Assembly (NCBI GenBank): GCA_049275655.1
Contig: JBASUY010000030.1
Span: 186,001 to 250,000 of the forward strand
Direction of reading: 5' to 3'
From: Sherwoodlollariibacterium sp049275655
GTDB lineage: Bacteria > Omnitrophota > Gorgyraeia > Gygaellales > Profunditerraquicolaceae
Length of the DNA: 64,000 nucleotides
The notes under the pieces were generated by a model. The model was given only the letters and a program-made list of their open reading frames with translations, ran no database searches and was not told where the DNA came from. Below are positions 44,640 to 52,342 of the stretch, piece by piece; position 1 is the stretch's first letter, and the number at the start of each line of letters is the position of its first letter. A program made the translations under genes and the position numbers.

Positions 44640-45931
44640 CTCTTCGCCTCTAATTTAACCCTCTTAATAGACTGCACTAACCTACGGTTAGCAGAGCATA
44701 CATAATTACAAACCCCACACTCAATACAATCCATAGCTCCGTAGTTTATTGCTTCCTGCCATAGCCCTTTTTCAGAGGCTAAATTTATGACACAGGGCAT
44801 AAGCCCAACAGGGCACTCCCTTACGCAAGAGCCGCACCTTATGCAATACTCCTCTATCAAGGTCTTTGATTCTTTTGGGCCAAAAAGCAAAACTCCGTTT
44901 GTAGATTTAATAACCGGGACATTATCGGTATATTGGGCAATACCCATCATCGGGCCTCCGATAATAATTTTAGATGGGTTTTCTTTTAAAGGAGCGCAAT
45001 AGTTAATGAGTTCTTTTATCGGAGTACCTATACGCACTAATAAGTTTTTGGGGTTTGAAAGGATAGCTCCCGTAACCGTAACCACCCTTTCATACAAAGG
45101 TTTATTTAAATAGACTGCCTCGTATATCGCAAATACTGTTGCTACATTATGCACAACTACCCCTATATCAAAAGGTAGCTTACCGCGGGGGACTTCTTTA
45201 TTCAAGACGCTCTTGATAAGTTGTTTCTCCCCTCCCTGCGGATAACTTGATTTTAATGTATGTAGGCGGCAATCAATCTGCCTATTAAATACGCTCTTTA
45301 TTGATATACGGGAGTTGACCTTCTTAATTGCTTCGGGCTTATTATCCTCTATAGCTATAAAAACTTTTTTTATCCCCAAGCAGTATGCTGCTAAATCTAT
45401 CCCCTTTAAAATCTCCTCTGCTCTTTCAATCATAAGCTGAGAATCAGAGGTTAAATAAGGCTCACACTCAGCGCCGTTAATAATCAAGGTATCCACACTT
45501 ACAGAAGGATTTAATTTAATATGCGCGGGAAAACTCGCCCCTCCCATCCCTACAATTCCGCTTTCAAATACTATCCTTCTTATATCTTCCGGGGATAACT
45601 TATCTATATCTTTTCTAATAGCGTAATTTACAACTTGGCTAGAGTTGAGATCAGGCTCAATTACAACTGCCTTAGACCTGCCTGATATAGGATGCGGCCA
45701 GTCTATTATAGAAACAACTTTTCCTGCTACAGAAGAGTGTACCGGTGAATAAGTGCGCGCATCTGATGCGCCTATTTTTTGCCCAAGAGAAACAAAATCC
45801 CCGGGCTTAACTAATGGGCTACAGATACTTCCTAAATGTTGAGAGAGCGGTATATAAACTCTACCTAAAGGAAGAAGTGCCTCTATTTGCTTACCTTCCG
45901 TATAAAACTTATTATCTTCTAATCTAACCAT
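44636..45931 (-). CDS. rnfC: Rnf complex subunit C (NADH-facing iron-sulfur subunit)
   Basis: A 431-residue peripheral subunit. The N-terminal barrel-sandwich is followed by a flavin/NADH domain (GMGGASFPAHIK near 126-137, INGAECEPYLT near 150-160). Two [4Fe-4S] motifs, CIRCGSCVRECP and CIECGVCNYVC, lie near the C-terminus. The complex couples ferredoxin:NAD oxidoreduction to Na+ or H+ transport. It overlaps the MFS transporter gene by 13 nt. Confidence 0.96.
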   Translation of the reverse strand: MVRLEDNKFYTEGKQIEALLPLGRVYIPLSQHLGSICSPLVKPGDFVSLGQKIGASDARTYSPVHSSVAGKVVSIIDWPHPISGRSKAVVIEPDLNSSQVVNYAIRKDIDKLSPEDIRRIVFESGIVGMGGASFPAHIKLNPSVSVDTLIINGAECEPYLTSDSQLMIERAEEILKGIDLAAYCLGIKKVFIAIEDNKPEAIKKVNSRISIKSVFNRQIDCRLHTLKSSYPQGGEKQLIKSVLNKEVPRGKLPFDIGVVVHNVATVFAIYEAVYLNKPLYERVVTVTGAILSNPKNLLVRIGTPIKELINYCAPLKENPSKIIIGGPMMGIAQYTDNVPVIKSTNGVLLFGPKESKTLIEEYCIRCGSCVRECPVGLMPCVINLASEKGLWQEAINYGAMDCIECGVCNYVCSANRRLVQSIKRVKLEAKR

Positions 45932-47175
45932 GGAATTTTACGTTTAAGGATAATATTTATAACACCAACAATGCTAAATATACACCCTACTACAACAAGC
46001 ATTAATGTATGCGAAACCCTCTCTGCCAAGAGGCTACTGATAAACATAAATAAAAGGAATGCTAAATGCATAACAATCTCTAAGGAACTAAAAACCTTAC
46101 CCATCATCTCATTACTACTTGCCTTATGTATAATTGTGTTTGAGGCAATCATAATGGGAGAAACGCTAACCCCAAGGATAAAAGAAAGGAGTGCAGCAGT
46201 AAAAAAACAAGGGTAACGGTTTAAGGTAAGGGTAAAAATTATAAGCATAATGCCGCTTAAGGTAAGGGAAGTAAATATAGTCTTATAGTGGCTTAGGCGT
46301 TGGCCAAAACGCCCGTAAAAAACTGACCCCGTAAATAACCCTATGCCTAAAAACATAATCAAAAGCCCTAAATCTTTTGTCGCAGAGTTTAGGACCTTCT
46401 GGACAAAGACGATCATTACCGTATAAACCGCGCCCAGCGCTGACCAGAGCATAAACATAATGCTTGCGGTTAGGCGGATATCTTTTTGCTTTATAAAATA
46501 CAAAACCCCTTCTTTTATCTCCTGAAAGACTGACTTTCTTATGGTATCTACTATCTGCCTGCCTAACTCCTTAAAATCTTTAGTTAAAGGGCTAAATTTC
46601 TTAGCTATAGAAAATATAAGCGCCCCGGATATAAGGAAGTTTAAAGAGTTAAGGTAAAAACCGCTCTTTGCCCCAACCCATTCAACTAAAACACCGCTTA
46701 TGCCGAATCCTAAAACAGCCGCAAGCATCCCAGTAACGTTAAGCAGGGAGTTAGCTATTAACAAATCACCCTTCTCTACTAAATCAGGCACAATAGAAAG
46801 TTTTGCCGGGACAAAGAAGCGCGCAATAGAAAAGACGATAAAGATAATACCATAAATCGGTAGAACGCTTTTATAATAATAAAGGAAGAAGGGTATAGTA
46901 AATATTAAGGCTGACCTTAAGAAATCACAAATATACATCGTCTTTCTTCTATCCCACCTATCAACATAGACCCCTGCCACAGGCCCAACTATAAAGACCG
47001 GAATTATGGTAAAAGAGAGTATCTTTGCCATATCCATAGTTGACCCCGGGCTTCTATCATAGACAAAGGCGATTAAAGCCATCTGTCCTAACCTCTCCCC
47101 GAATTGGGAGATTATCTGGCCTAACCAGAGAAGAAAGAAATTATGGTTTTTTAAGACTTTACGGAACTTTGACAT
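45919..47175 (-). CDS. Major facilitator superfamily transporter
   Basis: A 418-residue membrane protein with about 11-12 helices and an N-terminal LWLGQIISQFGERL, then VYVDRWDRRKTMY, a typical MFS loop 2-3 motif. It resembles the MFS_3/enterobactin-exporter-like group; the substrate is unknown. The ATG is only 10 nt after the 3' end of tRNA-Thr, so it is probably transcribed from the tRNA promoter. It overlaps rnfC by 13 nt, making tRNA-MFS-rnf-purN one possible transcription unit. Confidence 0.85.
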   Translation of the reverse strand: MSKFRKVLKNHNFFLLWLGQIISQFGERLGQMALIAFVYDRSPGSTMDMAKILSFTIIPVFIVGPVAGVYVDRWDRRKTMYICDFLRSALIFTIPFFLYYYKSVLPIYGIIFIVFSIARFFVPAKLSIVPDLVEKGDLLIANSLLNVTGMLAAVLGFGISGVLVEWVGAKSGFYLNSLNFLISGALIFSIAKKFSPLTKDFKELGRQIVDTIRKSVFQEIKEGVLYFIKQKDIRLTASIMFMLWSALGAVYTVMIVFVQKVLNSATKDLGLLIMFLGIGLFTGSVFYGRFGQRLSHYKTIFTSLTLSGIMLIIFTLTLNRYPCFFTAALLSFILGVSVSPIMIASNTIIHKASSNEMMGKVFSSLEIVMHLAFLLFMFISSLLAERVSHTLMLVVVGCIFSIVGVINIILKRKIPWLD

Positions 47176-47185
47176 CTCTAATAAA

Positions 47186-47258
47186 AGCCGATGAGAGGGA
47201 TCGAACCTCCGGCCCGCGCTTTACGAAAGCGCCGCTCTACCAGCTGAGCTACATCGGC
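47186..47258 (-). tRNA. tRNA-Thr (CGU)
   Basis: A 73-nt cloverleaf: acceptor GCCGATG/CATCGGC, D arm GCTCAGCTGGTAGAGC, anticodon stem GCGCT/AGCGC with loop TTCGTAA (anticodon CGU, reading ACG), T arm GGAGG TTCGATC CCTCT. No CCA is encoded. The MFS gene starts 10 nt downstream. Confidence 0.95.
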
Positions 47259-47272
47259 AAAAGAATGCCATA

Positions 47273-47301
47273 ATTATACCAATTTTTACCCTTACATCCA
47301 A
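47273..47301 (-). promoter_or_regulatory. Promoter of tRNA-Thr (and probably MFS-rnf-purN)
   Basis: Minus-strand -35 TTGGAT (47296-47301), 17-nt spacer, -10 TATAAT (47273-47278). It is divergent from, and only 9 bp away from, the cold-shock promoter. Confidence 0.6.
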
Positions 47302-47310
47302 GAAAAATTA

Positions 47311-47338
47311 TTGACAAAGTAAAAAAAAATGTTAGACT
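47311..47338 (+). promoter_or_regulatory. Promoter of cold-shock gene 1
   Basis: Consensus -35 TTGACA (47311-47316), 16-nt A-rich spacer, -10 TAGACT (47333-47338). The transcript leader is about 120 nt and contains the hairpin at 47397-47443. Confidence 0.6.
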
Positions 47339-47396
47339 ATTAGTGTTACTAACGTTGCAAGGAGAAGTAGAGATTTTTTCAAGAGAAACAGATAAA

Positions 47397-47443
47397 CCGT
47401 AAAGCTTGTAGCCATTAGAGAATGGCGCTTTACGGCTTTTTTT
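47397..47443 (+). promoter_or_regulatory. Terminator-like leader hairpin of cold-shock gene 1 (candidate attenuator)
   Basis: Outer arms ccgtaaagc (47397-47405) and gctttacgg (47427-47435) enclose an inner stem gccatt/aatggc (47411-47426). A C and seven Ts follow (47437-47443). The ATG is 23 nt after the T7, behind GGGGGAGGTGA. The second cold-shock gene has the same design. Confidence 0.75.
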
Positions 47444-47466
47444 ATGGGGGAGGTGAAAAGTAGGAG

Positions 47467-47667
47467 ATGGCAAAAGGTAAAGTAAAGTGGTTTTCCAATC
47501 AAAAAGGTTATGGCTTTATTACCGGTGAAGACGGAAAAGACGTATTCGTGCACTTCAGCGCGCTTACTGGTGAAGGTTATAAGACTTTAGAGGAAGGACA
47601 ATCAGTTGAATATGAGGTAACCCAAGGCCCAAAAGGCGACCAGGCAACCAACGTTACCAAAATATAA
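47467..47667 (+). CDS. Cold-shock protein, CspA family (copy 1)
   Basis: A 66-residue single OB-fold RNA/ssDNA-binding protein. RNP1 is KGYGFIT and RNP2 is VFVHF. The N-terminal GKVKWFSNQ is the family hallmark. It melts RNA secondary structure and can act as a transcription antiterminator. It differs from the second copy at 59179-59379 mainly in the middle and C-terminal third (FSALTGEG versus HTAIQGDG). It is transcribed alone, opposite to its neighbours, between a consensus promoter and a strong terminator. Confidence 0.97.
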   Translation: MAKGKVKWFSNQKGYGFITGEDGKDVFVHFSALTGEGYKTLEEGQSVEYEVTQGPKGDQATNVTKI

Positions 47668-47680
47668 ATCAGCACAAAAA

Positions 47681-47721
47681 ACGAAGCTATGGGTAATTTA
47701 CTATCCATAGCTTCGTTTTTC
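47681..47721 (+). terminator. Intrinsic terminator of cold-shock gene 1
   Basis: Perfect 12-bp arms acgaagctatgg (47681-47692) and ccatagcttcgt (47705-47716), followed by TTTTT. It starts 13 nt after the stop codon. Confidence 0.9.
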
Positions 47722-47724
47722 TTT

Positions 47725-47760
47725 TAGGGACAGCCACTTTCTTTAAAGTAGCTGTCCCTA
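47725..47760. repeat. 36-bp palindrome (dispersed element, copy 2)
   Basis: Arms tagggacagccacttt (47725-47740) and aaagtagctgtcccta (47745-47760) pair with one mismatch around a 4-nt loop CTTT. The core is the same as in the palindrome at 37926-37961. It lies just after the cold-shock terminator. Confidence 0.8.
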
Positions 47761-47776
47761 TGAATCCGAAATAATA

Positions 47777-47848
47777 TGCCGAGGAGAAGAATCGAACTTC
47801 CCACGCCGGCCTTTTCAGGGCCGCGCTCTACCACTGAGCTACCTCGGC
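47777..47848 (-). tRNA. tRNA-Phe (GAA)
   Basis: A 72-nt cloverleaf: acceptor GCCGAGG/CCTCGGC, D arm GCTCAGTGGTAGAGC, anticodon stem CGGCC/GGCCG with loop CTGAAAA (anticodon GAA), T arm GGAAG TTCGATT CTTCT. Discriminator A, no encoded CCA. Confidence 0.94.
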
Positions 47849-47857
47849 GAAAGGATT

Positions 47858-47885
47858 ATTATCTTATTTATCCTTTTTACCACAA
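47858..47885 (-). promoter_or_regulatory. Possible promoter of tRNA-Phe
   Basis: Minus-strand -10 GATAAT (47858-47863) with a weak -35 TTGTGG (47880-47885) at 16 nt. Alternatively the tRNA is transcribed from the upstream transporter operon; no strong terminator separates them. Confidence 0.35.
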
Positions 47886-47919
47886 AAGACAAAAAAATCA
47901 AGCAGATTAAGATTAAACC

Positions 47920-48024
47920 CTACTTAAGCCCGTTTTTAGAAAAGATACGCAAGAAGCAAAAAAAAGTAAGCCCTAATATAACTATCCAAGATATAGATAT
48001 AAACACCCAACCGCTTACTTGCAT
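47920..48024 (-). CDS. MetS-like small subunit of NSS transporter (34 residues)
   Basis: A 34-residue open frame, M-Q-V-S-G-W then a single hydrophobic helix of about 20 residues (ISISWIVILGLTFFCFL) and a basic tail RIFSKNGLK. Its ATG is 1 nt after the stop codon of the NSS transporter, with AAGGG about 9 nt upstream. Bacterial NSS amino-acid importers such as MetP are often encoded with a tiny one-helix MetS subunit needed for transport; size, topology and position all fit. The sequence is too short for certainty by eye. Confidence 0.7.
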   Translation of the reverse strand: MQVSGWVFISISWIVILGLTFFCFLRIFSKNGLK

Positions 48025-48025
48025 A

Positions 48026-49585
48026 TTAAGTACCCTTCTTTAAAAAAGCCCTCTTCCTCCAAGCTATCTTAACTAGCAGAGCAATGACGATAAAGATAAA
48101 GACCAGCCCTAAACGCGTAAATAACACATAGCCTCTTGTAGAATCAGGAATATTCTTCATCAGGATAATAGGCAACCACTCCTGCTTAATCCACATCCCT
48201 AATATTAAAAACAAAAGAAGCGGGGTAATATATTTAATAATAAACTTATAGATTCTTGGAACCCGCATATCCGCTCCCTTATGTATCTCATCCCATGCCT
48301 TATCTATGCCAAAGACCCAGGCAAAAAGTATAACCTCTATCGTCGCAAAAACAACTAAAGAAAAAGTCCCTCCCCAAAAATCAAGCTCATCTAAAACTCC
48401 TTTACCTAAGAAAAAAATCACCGGTTGGCACAAAATAAAAGAAAGAACCCCAAAGATAGAAACAGCCCTTTTTCTGGATATATTAAACTCGTCCTCTAAA
48501 AAAGCTACTGCCGGCTGTGCTAAGGAGACAGATGAAGTAATCCCTGCTAAAAATAAAAGAAAAAACCAACAAAAACCTATTAACTCCGATAAGGGAAGCT
48601 TATTTATGACAAGGGGCATAGTAACAAAACCTAAATTGAATACCCCGGAACTCGTAATTGACTTAATATCAACGGGCCCAAAAAAGACAAAAGCCGCAGG
48701 GATTATAATACTTGCCCCTAAGATAACTTCGGCAAAACTATTTGTACTTGCAGCAGTAAGCCCAGAAAGGACTACATCATCTCCTTTAGATAAATAACTG
48801 GCATAAGTTAAGATAACCCCTATGCCTACGCTTAAGGTAAAAAATATCTGCCCGGCTGCCTCAATCCATATCTTAGCAGACTTAAGGCTGGAGAAGTCAG
48901 CATTCCATAAAAACCCAAATCCATTTAGGACATTCCAGTCAGGTTTAAATGCATCAGGAGCGCCTAAGGTTAAGACCCTTATCATTAATATAGCCCCGAA
49001 GGCTAATAAAAGCGGCATTGCAAACTTACACAACCTCTCAATTCCCCCTTTTATCCCATAATAGATAACAGATATATTCAAAACAAAAGTTAGCGCAAAA
49101 AAGATATAGGCTGCCTGCAATCCGTTAAAGTGCTGATTTTTTTCTAATCCCTGAAACCCTAAGAGAAAGCTCTTCATCCCTGATAAATCAGTTAAAGAAG
49201 AATACTTACCAACCAAGGAGAAGAAGCTATAAGCTAAGGTCCAAGACTCTATATAGACATAATAGATAAAAATAACCAAGGGGCCGAATATACCGATTAC
49301 ACCAAAGTATTTTACAAAACGGTTCTTCTGCCAAAGGCTATTGAATATCCCCGGAGCAGTCCCATGCCCAAAGCCTCCTCCGAATCTACCTAAAGTCCAC
49401 TCAACCCACATAAGCGGTATCCCTAATAATAAAAATGAGACAAAATAGGGAATCATAAAAGCCCCGCCGCCGTTAATAGCCGCCTTAGCCGGAAACCTTA
49501 AAAAATTACCTAAGCCTATTGCCGAGCCTGCAACAGCCATGATAATCCCTAATTTAGACCCCCAACTATCGCGTTTTTTTGCCAT
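48026..49585 (-). CDS. Neurotransmitter:sodium symporter (NSS/SNF) family amino-acid transporter
   Basis: A 519-residue polytopic protein of 11-12 helices. The unwound first helix GSAIGLGNFLRFPAKAAINGGGAF (about residues 17-40, partial motif GNFLRFP) holds the Na+ and substrate sites of LeuT-type transporters. A substrate amino acid, possibly methionine or alanine, is suggested by the MetS-like gene that follows. Its start is 10 nt after the MazG-like gene, in the operon led by the GH1 gene. Confidence 0.93.
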   Translation of the reverse strand: MAKKRDSWGSKLGIIMAVAGSAIGLGNFLRFPAKAAINGGGAFMIPYFVSFLLLGIPLMWVEWTLGRFGGGFGHGTAPGIFNSLWQKNRFVKYFGVIGIFGPLVIFIYYVYIESWTLAYSFFSLVGKYSSLTDLSGMKSFLLGFQGLEKNQHFNGLQAAYIFFALTFVLNISVIYYGIKGGIERLCKFAMPLLLAFGAILMIRVLTLGAPDAFKPDWNVLNGFGFLWNADFSSLKSAKIWIEAAGQIFFTLSVGIGVILTYASYLSKGDDVVLSGLTAASTNSFAEVILGASIIIPAAFVFFGPVDIKSITSSGVFNLGFVTMPLVINKLPLSELIGFCWFFLLFLAGITSSVSLAQPAVAFLEDEFNISRKRAVSIFGVLSFILCQPVIFFLGKGVLDELDFWGGTFSLVVFATIEVILFAWVFGIDKAWDEIHKGADMRVPRIYKFIIKYITPLLLFLILGMWIKQEWLPIILMKNIPDSTRGYVLFTRLGLVFIFIVIALLVKIAWRKRAFLKKGT

Positions 49586-49595
49586 AATTTTAAAG

Positions 49596-49913
49596 TTAAA
49601 ACTTTTTGCCGTGCCTAAACGGACGGGTCTTATTATACTCCATCTTCTTTAAAAGCGCTCTCTCTAAATTTATCTTTCTTGCTCCGCAATAATCAAATAT
49701 ACGTATGCAACAGTCAGCTAACTCCTCTGCTATAGCAACCGGGCCTAAGTGGTTGCGCATCGCCTCTAATGCCTCTGAGAGCTCAGAGTGCATAAGGGCA
49801 ATGAGTTCCCCGTCATTACGCTTAGAATCCCACCAACCTTTAGATTTAGCAGTAGTATGGCATCTTTTAATAAGATTACTTATTGAGTTTGAAGAGTTAT
49901 TCTTTTTTTTCAT
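49596..49913 (-). CDS. MazG-like nucleotide pyrophosphohydrolase domain protein
   Basis: A 105-residue all-alpha protein. HSELSEALEAMR (about 42-53) and EELADCCIRIFDYCG (about 63-77) form the ExxE...ExxD metal-binding pattern of the MazG/dUTPase-like superfamily that hydrolyses NTPs to NMP and pyrophosphate. The substrate is unknown; housecleaning of modified nucleotides is the usual role. It starts inside the last 17 nt of the DUF3568 gene. Confidence 0.82.
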   Translation of the reverse strand: MKKKNNSSNSISNLIKRCHTTAKSKGWWDSKRNDGELIALMHSELSEALEAMRNHLGPVAIAEELADCCIRIFDYCGARKINLERALLKKMEYNKTRPFRHGKKF

Positions 49914-50307
49914 CTAAGATTCCTTTCAAAGCGTCAAAAACAACTTTAGCAATTGTTTCTTTTCCGTAAGTGGAAGGGCTTGACACCTCAATCCTTACCT
50001 TATCATTATCTAAAGAGCTTAAGAATACTCCGACAGGAGTGGTATCACTCTCGGATAGATAAACAGCTATTAAGCCGAATGAATCATCCTCCCTATAAAT
50101 ATAAGACTTATTCTCCCTTAAGGCAGTCTTTACTGCGCTATGCGCAGCCTCAAGACTAATATTAAAGTCTTTAGTTACTGCATCTTTACGCGTATCCTCA
50201 AGTATCTTTGTAGATACCCCCATAAAACCCCTTGCCCCCTCGCTTAAACTACAGCAACCATGCAAGGCAAAGGTTAAAAATAATAAAGCTAATGTTAATT
50301 TATTCAT
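49897..50307 (-). CDS. DUF3568-type lipoprotein
   Basis: A 136-residue lipoprotein with a signal peptide and lipobox LHGC near residue 18. The mature domain (ISLEAAHSAVKTALRE, then short beta strands) resembles DUF3568, a small alpha/beta domain common in PVC and deltaproteobacterial lineages; the function is unknown. It is 17 nt after the patatin fusion gene and overlaps the MazG-like gene by 17 nt. Confidence 0.72.
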   Translation of the reverse strand: MNKLTLALLFLTFALHGCCSLSEGARGFMGVSTKILEDTRKDAVTKDFNISLEAAHSAVKTALRENKSYIYREDDSFGLIAVYLSESDTTPVGVFLSSLDNDKVRIEVSSPSTYGKETIAKVVFDALKGILDEKKE

Positions 50308-50324
50308 AATTACACTCCCCCCTT

Positions 50325-52340
50325 TTAATCATTTATAACCCTCCAAATCTTATCTAAGTTTCTGCGTGCTTCTTCTTCCCCTCTTTTGGCAAACTCTCTT
50401 GACTTATGTAGCTCAAGCCAGTAAAGGCCTGATGTGTCAGGATGCAAGACTACATCGGCTAACTGCGCTTCTTTTTTAGCTACCTCTGATTGCAAGATCT
50501 CTACGCTACTAAAAACAATATCCAATATATTCGTCCTAAATCTATTCTTAAGATAACTGCCTAAATTAAACCAATTCTTCTTTTTTAACCCTCCTACCAG
50601 ATTAAGCCGCATATCCTCCTTTACTCTTTCATACTGGCGTAAAACATCCTCGCGCGAAGGGGTAACATTCACCGCTATAATCTTCTTTACCCCCATTTTA
50701 AAAAGAGGCTCCGTAGGCAAGGGGTTAATCACCCCTCCGTCAAAGAGAAAGTCATCTTTAAAACGAAATGGCTTAAATACCCCGGGCATAGCGCAACTTG
50801 CCATGACCGCATCAATAAGCAACCCTTTATCCAAAACCCGCGGCTCTTTTCTTCTTACGTCGCTTGCAATAATCTTTAAGGGCAGGCGCAGATCATAAAA
50901 AGTCTTATCCTTAAGGTGTCTTTTTAAGAAATTATACAGCTTATTTCCTTTTATAAACCCTAAATGCGGGATGGTCAAATCAACCAACCCCCAAATATGC
51001 TTAGGCTCTTTAAATTCGCTGGTAATATCTAAAATCTCTGAGCTTGACCTTCCAATAGCCCAGAGGCTTGCAATCAATGACCCTATGCTGGAACCGGCGA
51101 TAATATCAATAGGTATCCCTTCCTCTTCTATCACCTTTAATACGCCGATATGGCAAAATCCATAACCTACGCCTATCCCTAATACCAACCCTACCATAGA
51201 CTCTCCTACATAACGTGATATTCTGCGTACTGCCTTAGCGTATTCGCAGGAAGGGTTATCTAAGACCAGCCTATCAGAAGAGTCAAAATCTATATTTGGG
51301 AGCGTAGCAAAAATACTCCTGCCTAATATCTGGCTCTGCTCTACCGGAGTTATGCGGGATAACTTATACTCATTGATAATTATATTTATCTTATCTTTCT
51401 GAAACTTAAACTCATCAATTAGTTTTTGCGTCAGGGCTTGGGTCTTCTTTAAATCTGAATCATCCGGTCCGCTTAACAGGTGGATTGTATCCGACTGGTT
51501 TAATATGCTAAAAATATTCCTATCCATAGAGGAAGGCAGGTCTAAAATAAGGTAGTGGTAATCATTAACCAATACACTTAATACTGCGACTAATCTTTTA
51601 ACGCAAGACTCATCCAAAGGGTCATAATAAAAACAAGCCAGCCCTATGCCAAAATCAGTCTTAAAAATAAAATCCTTGATTGATAAAGGGTTATCTGCAA
51701 GGGCCTTAGATAAATTAAATACTCTTTCCTCTTTAATATTAAGCCTGCCGGGCAAACTATGCGCCTTGCCCTGCGGAAGTATATCTAAAATAATCACGGA
51801 TTTGCGCGTCTCCTTGCGAAGGCTTAAGGCTAAATTTAAAGCATAGATTGTCTTACCGACTCGTGAATAAGAGCTATATACCGAGATTATCGTACTCTCA
51901 AATATACTCTTTTGGTGGATATCTTTACGTTTTAACCTACGTGAGAGCATCCGGCTTAAATCAACGGCTAACTTTGGAATCTTGGTTAAAACAAAATCAA
52001 AACCCTCTTTTTCAATAACCAATAAAGAACAATCATTGGTAGCCTTAGCCGTAACCGAATGCCCTTCATTGGTAAGCAAAGAGATAACGCCAAAGTATTT
52101 GCCGTAGTGTAGGTGCTCTAAGATATTTTCAACTCCATCAGCTCCTTTTGTATAGACAACAACCCTGCCCAAGATAAGACAATAAAAAGCGCTCGGAGGG
52201 GAACCTTCAGTATATATAATATCCCCTTTGTTGTAGTGGGCTATGTGGGAGAATTTTTTGATAATCTTGCGCTCCCTCTTAGATAACCCGCTAAAGAGGG
52301 GAAAATCGCGTATCACTAAATCAAGGTCACTAAATTCCAT
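50325..52340 (-). CDS. Three-domain protein: cyclic-nucleotide-binding, ParA/MinD-like P-loop, patatin phospholipase
   Basis: A 671-residue fusion. Residues 15-135 are a cNMP-binding beta-roll (LFSGLSKRE, KGDIIYTEG, YFGVISLL). Residues about 148-375 are a ParA/MinD-like NTPase with SYSRVGKT at 157-164 and LILDLPS at 264-270; the signature Lys of the deviant Walker A is replaced by Tyr. Residues about 383-560 are a patatin lipase: oxyanion loop GIGVGYGFCHIG, nucleophile Ser418 in GSSIG (416-420) and DGG at 534-536. CNB-patatin pairs occur in NTE-like lipases; the NTPase insert is unusual. It should act at the inner membrane surface on phospholipids, gated by a ligand and ATP (inference). It starts 2 nt after the GH1 gene. 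Confidence 0.88.
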   Translation of the reverse strand: MEFSDLDLVIRDFPLFSGLSKRERKIIKKFSHIAHYNKGDIIYTEGSPPSAFYCLILGRVVVYTKGADGVENILEHLHYGKYFGVISLLTNEGHSVTAKATNDCSLLVIEKEGFDFVLTKIPKLAVDLSRMLSRRLKRKDIHQKSIFESTIISVYSSYSRVGKTIYALNLALSLRKETRKSVIILDILPQGKAHSLPGRLNIKEERVFNLSKALADNPLSIKDFIFKTDFGIGLACFYYDPLDESCVKRLVAVLSVLVNDYHYLILDLPSSMDRNIFSILNQSDTIHLLSGPDDSDLKKTQALTQKLIDEFKFQKDKINIIINEYKLSRITPVEQSQILGRSIFATLPNIDFDSSDRLVLDNPSCEYAKAVRRISRYVGESMVGLVLGIGVGYGFCHIGVLKVIEEEGIPIDIIAGSSIGSLIASLWAIGRSSSEILDITSEFKEPKHIWGLVDLTIPHLGFIKGNKLYNFLKRHLKDKTFYDLRLPLKIIASDVRRKEPRVLDKGLLIDAVMASCAMPGVFKPFRFKDDFLFDGGVINPLPTEPLFKMGVKKIIAVNVTPSREDVLRQYERVKEDMRLNLVGGLKKKNWFNLGSYLKNRFRTNILDIVFSSVEILQSEVAKKEAQLADVVLHPDTSGLYWLELHKSREFAKRGEEEARRNLDKIWRVIND

Positions 52341-52342
52341 AT

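Noticed and set aside
47249..47553. Two overlapping open frames of 73-74 codons on the minus strand across the cold-shock leader and start
   Set aside because: They lie antisense to the leader hairpin and to the conserved coding start of the cold-shock gene, have no ribosome site and show no family resemblance.
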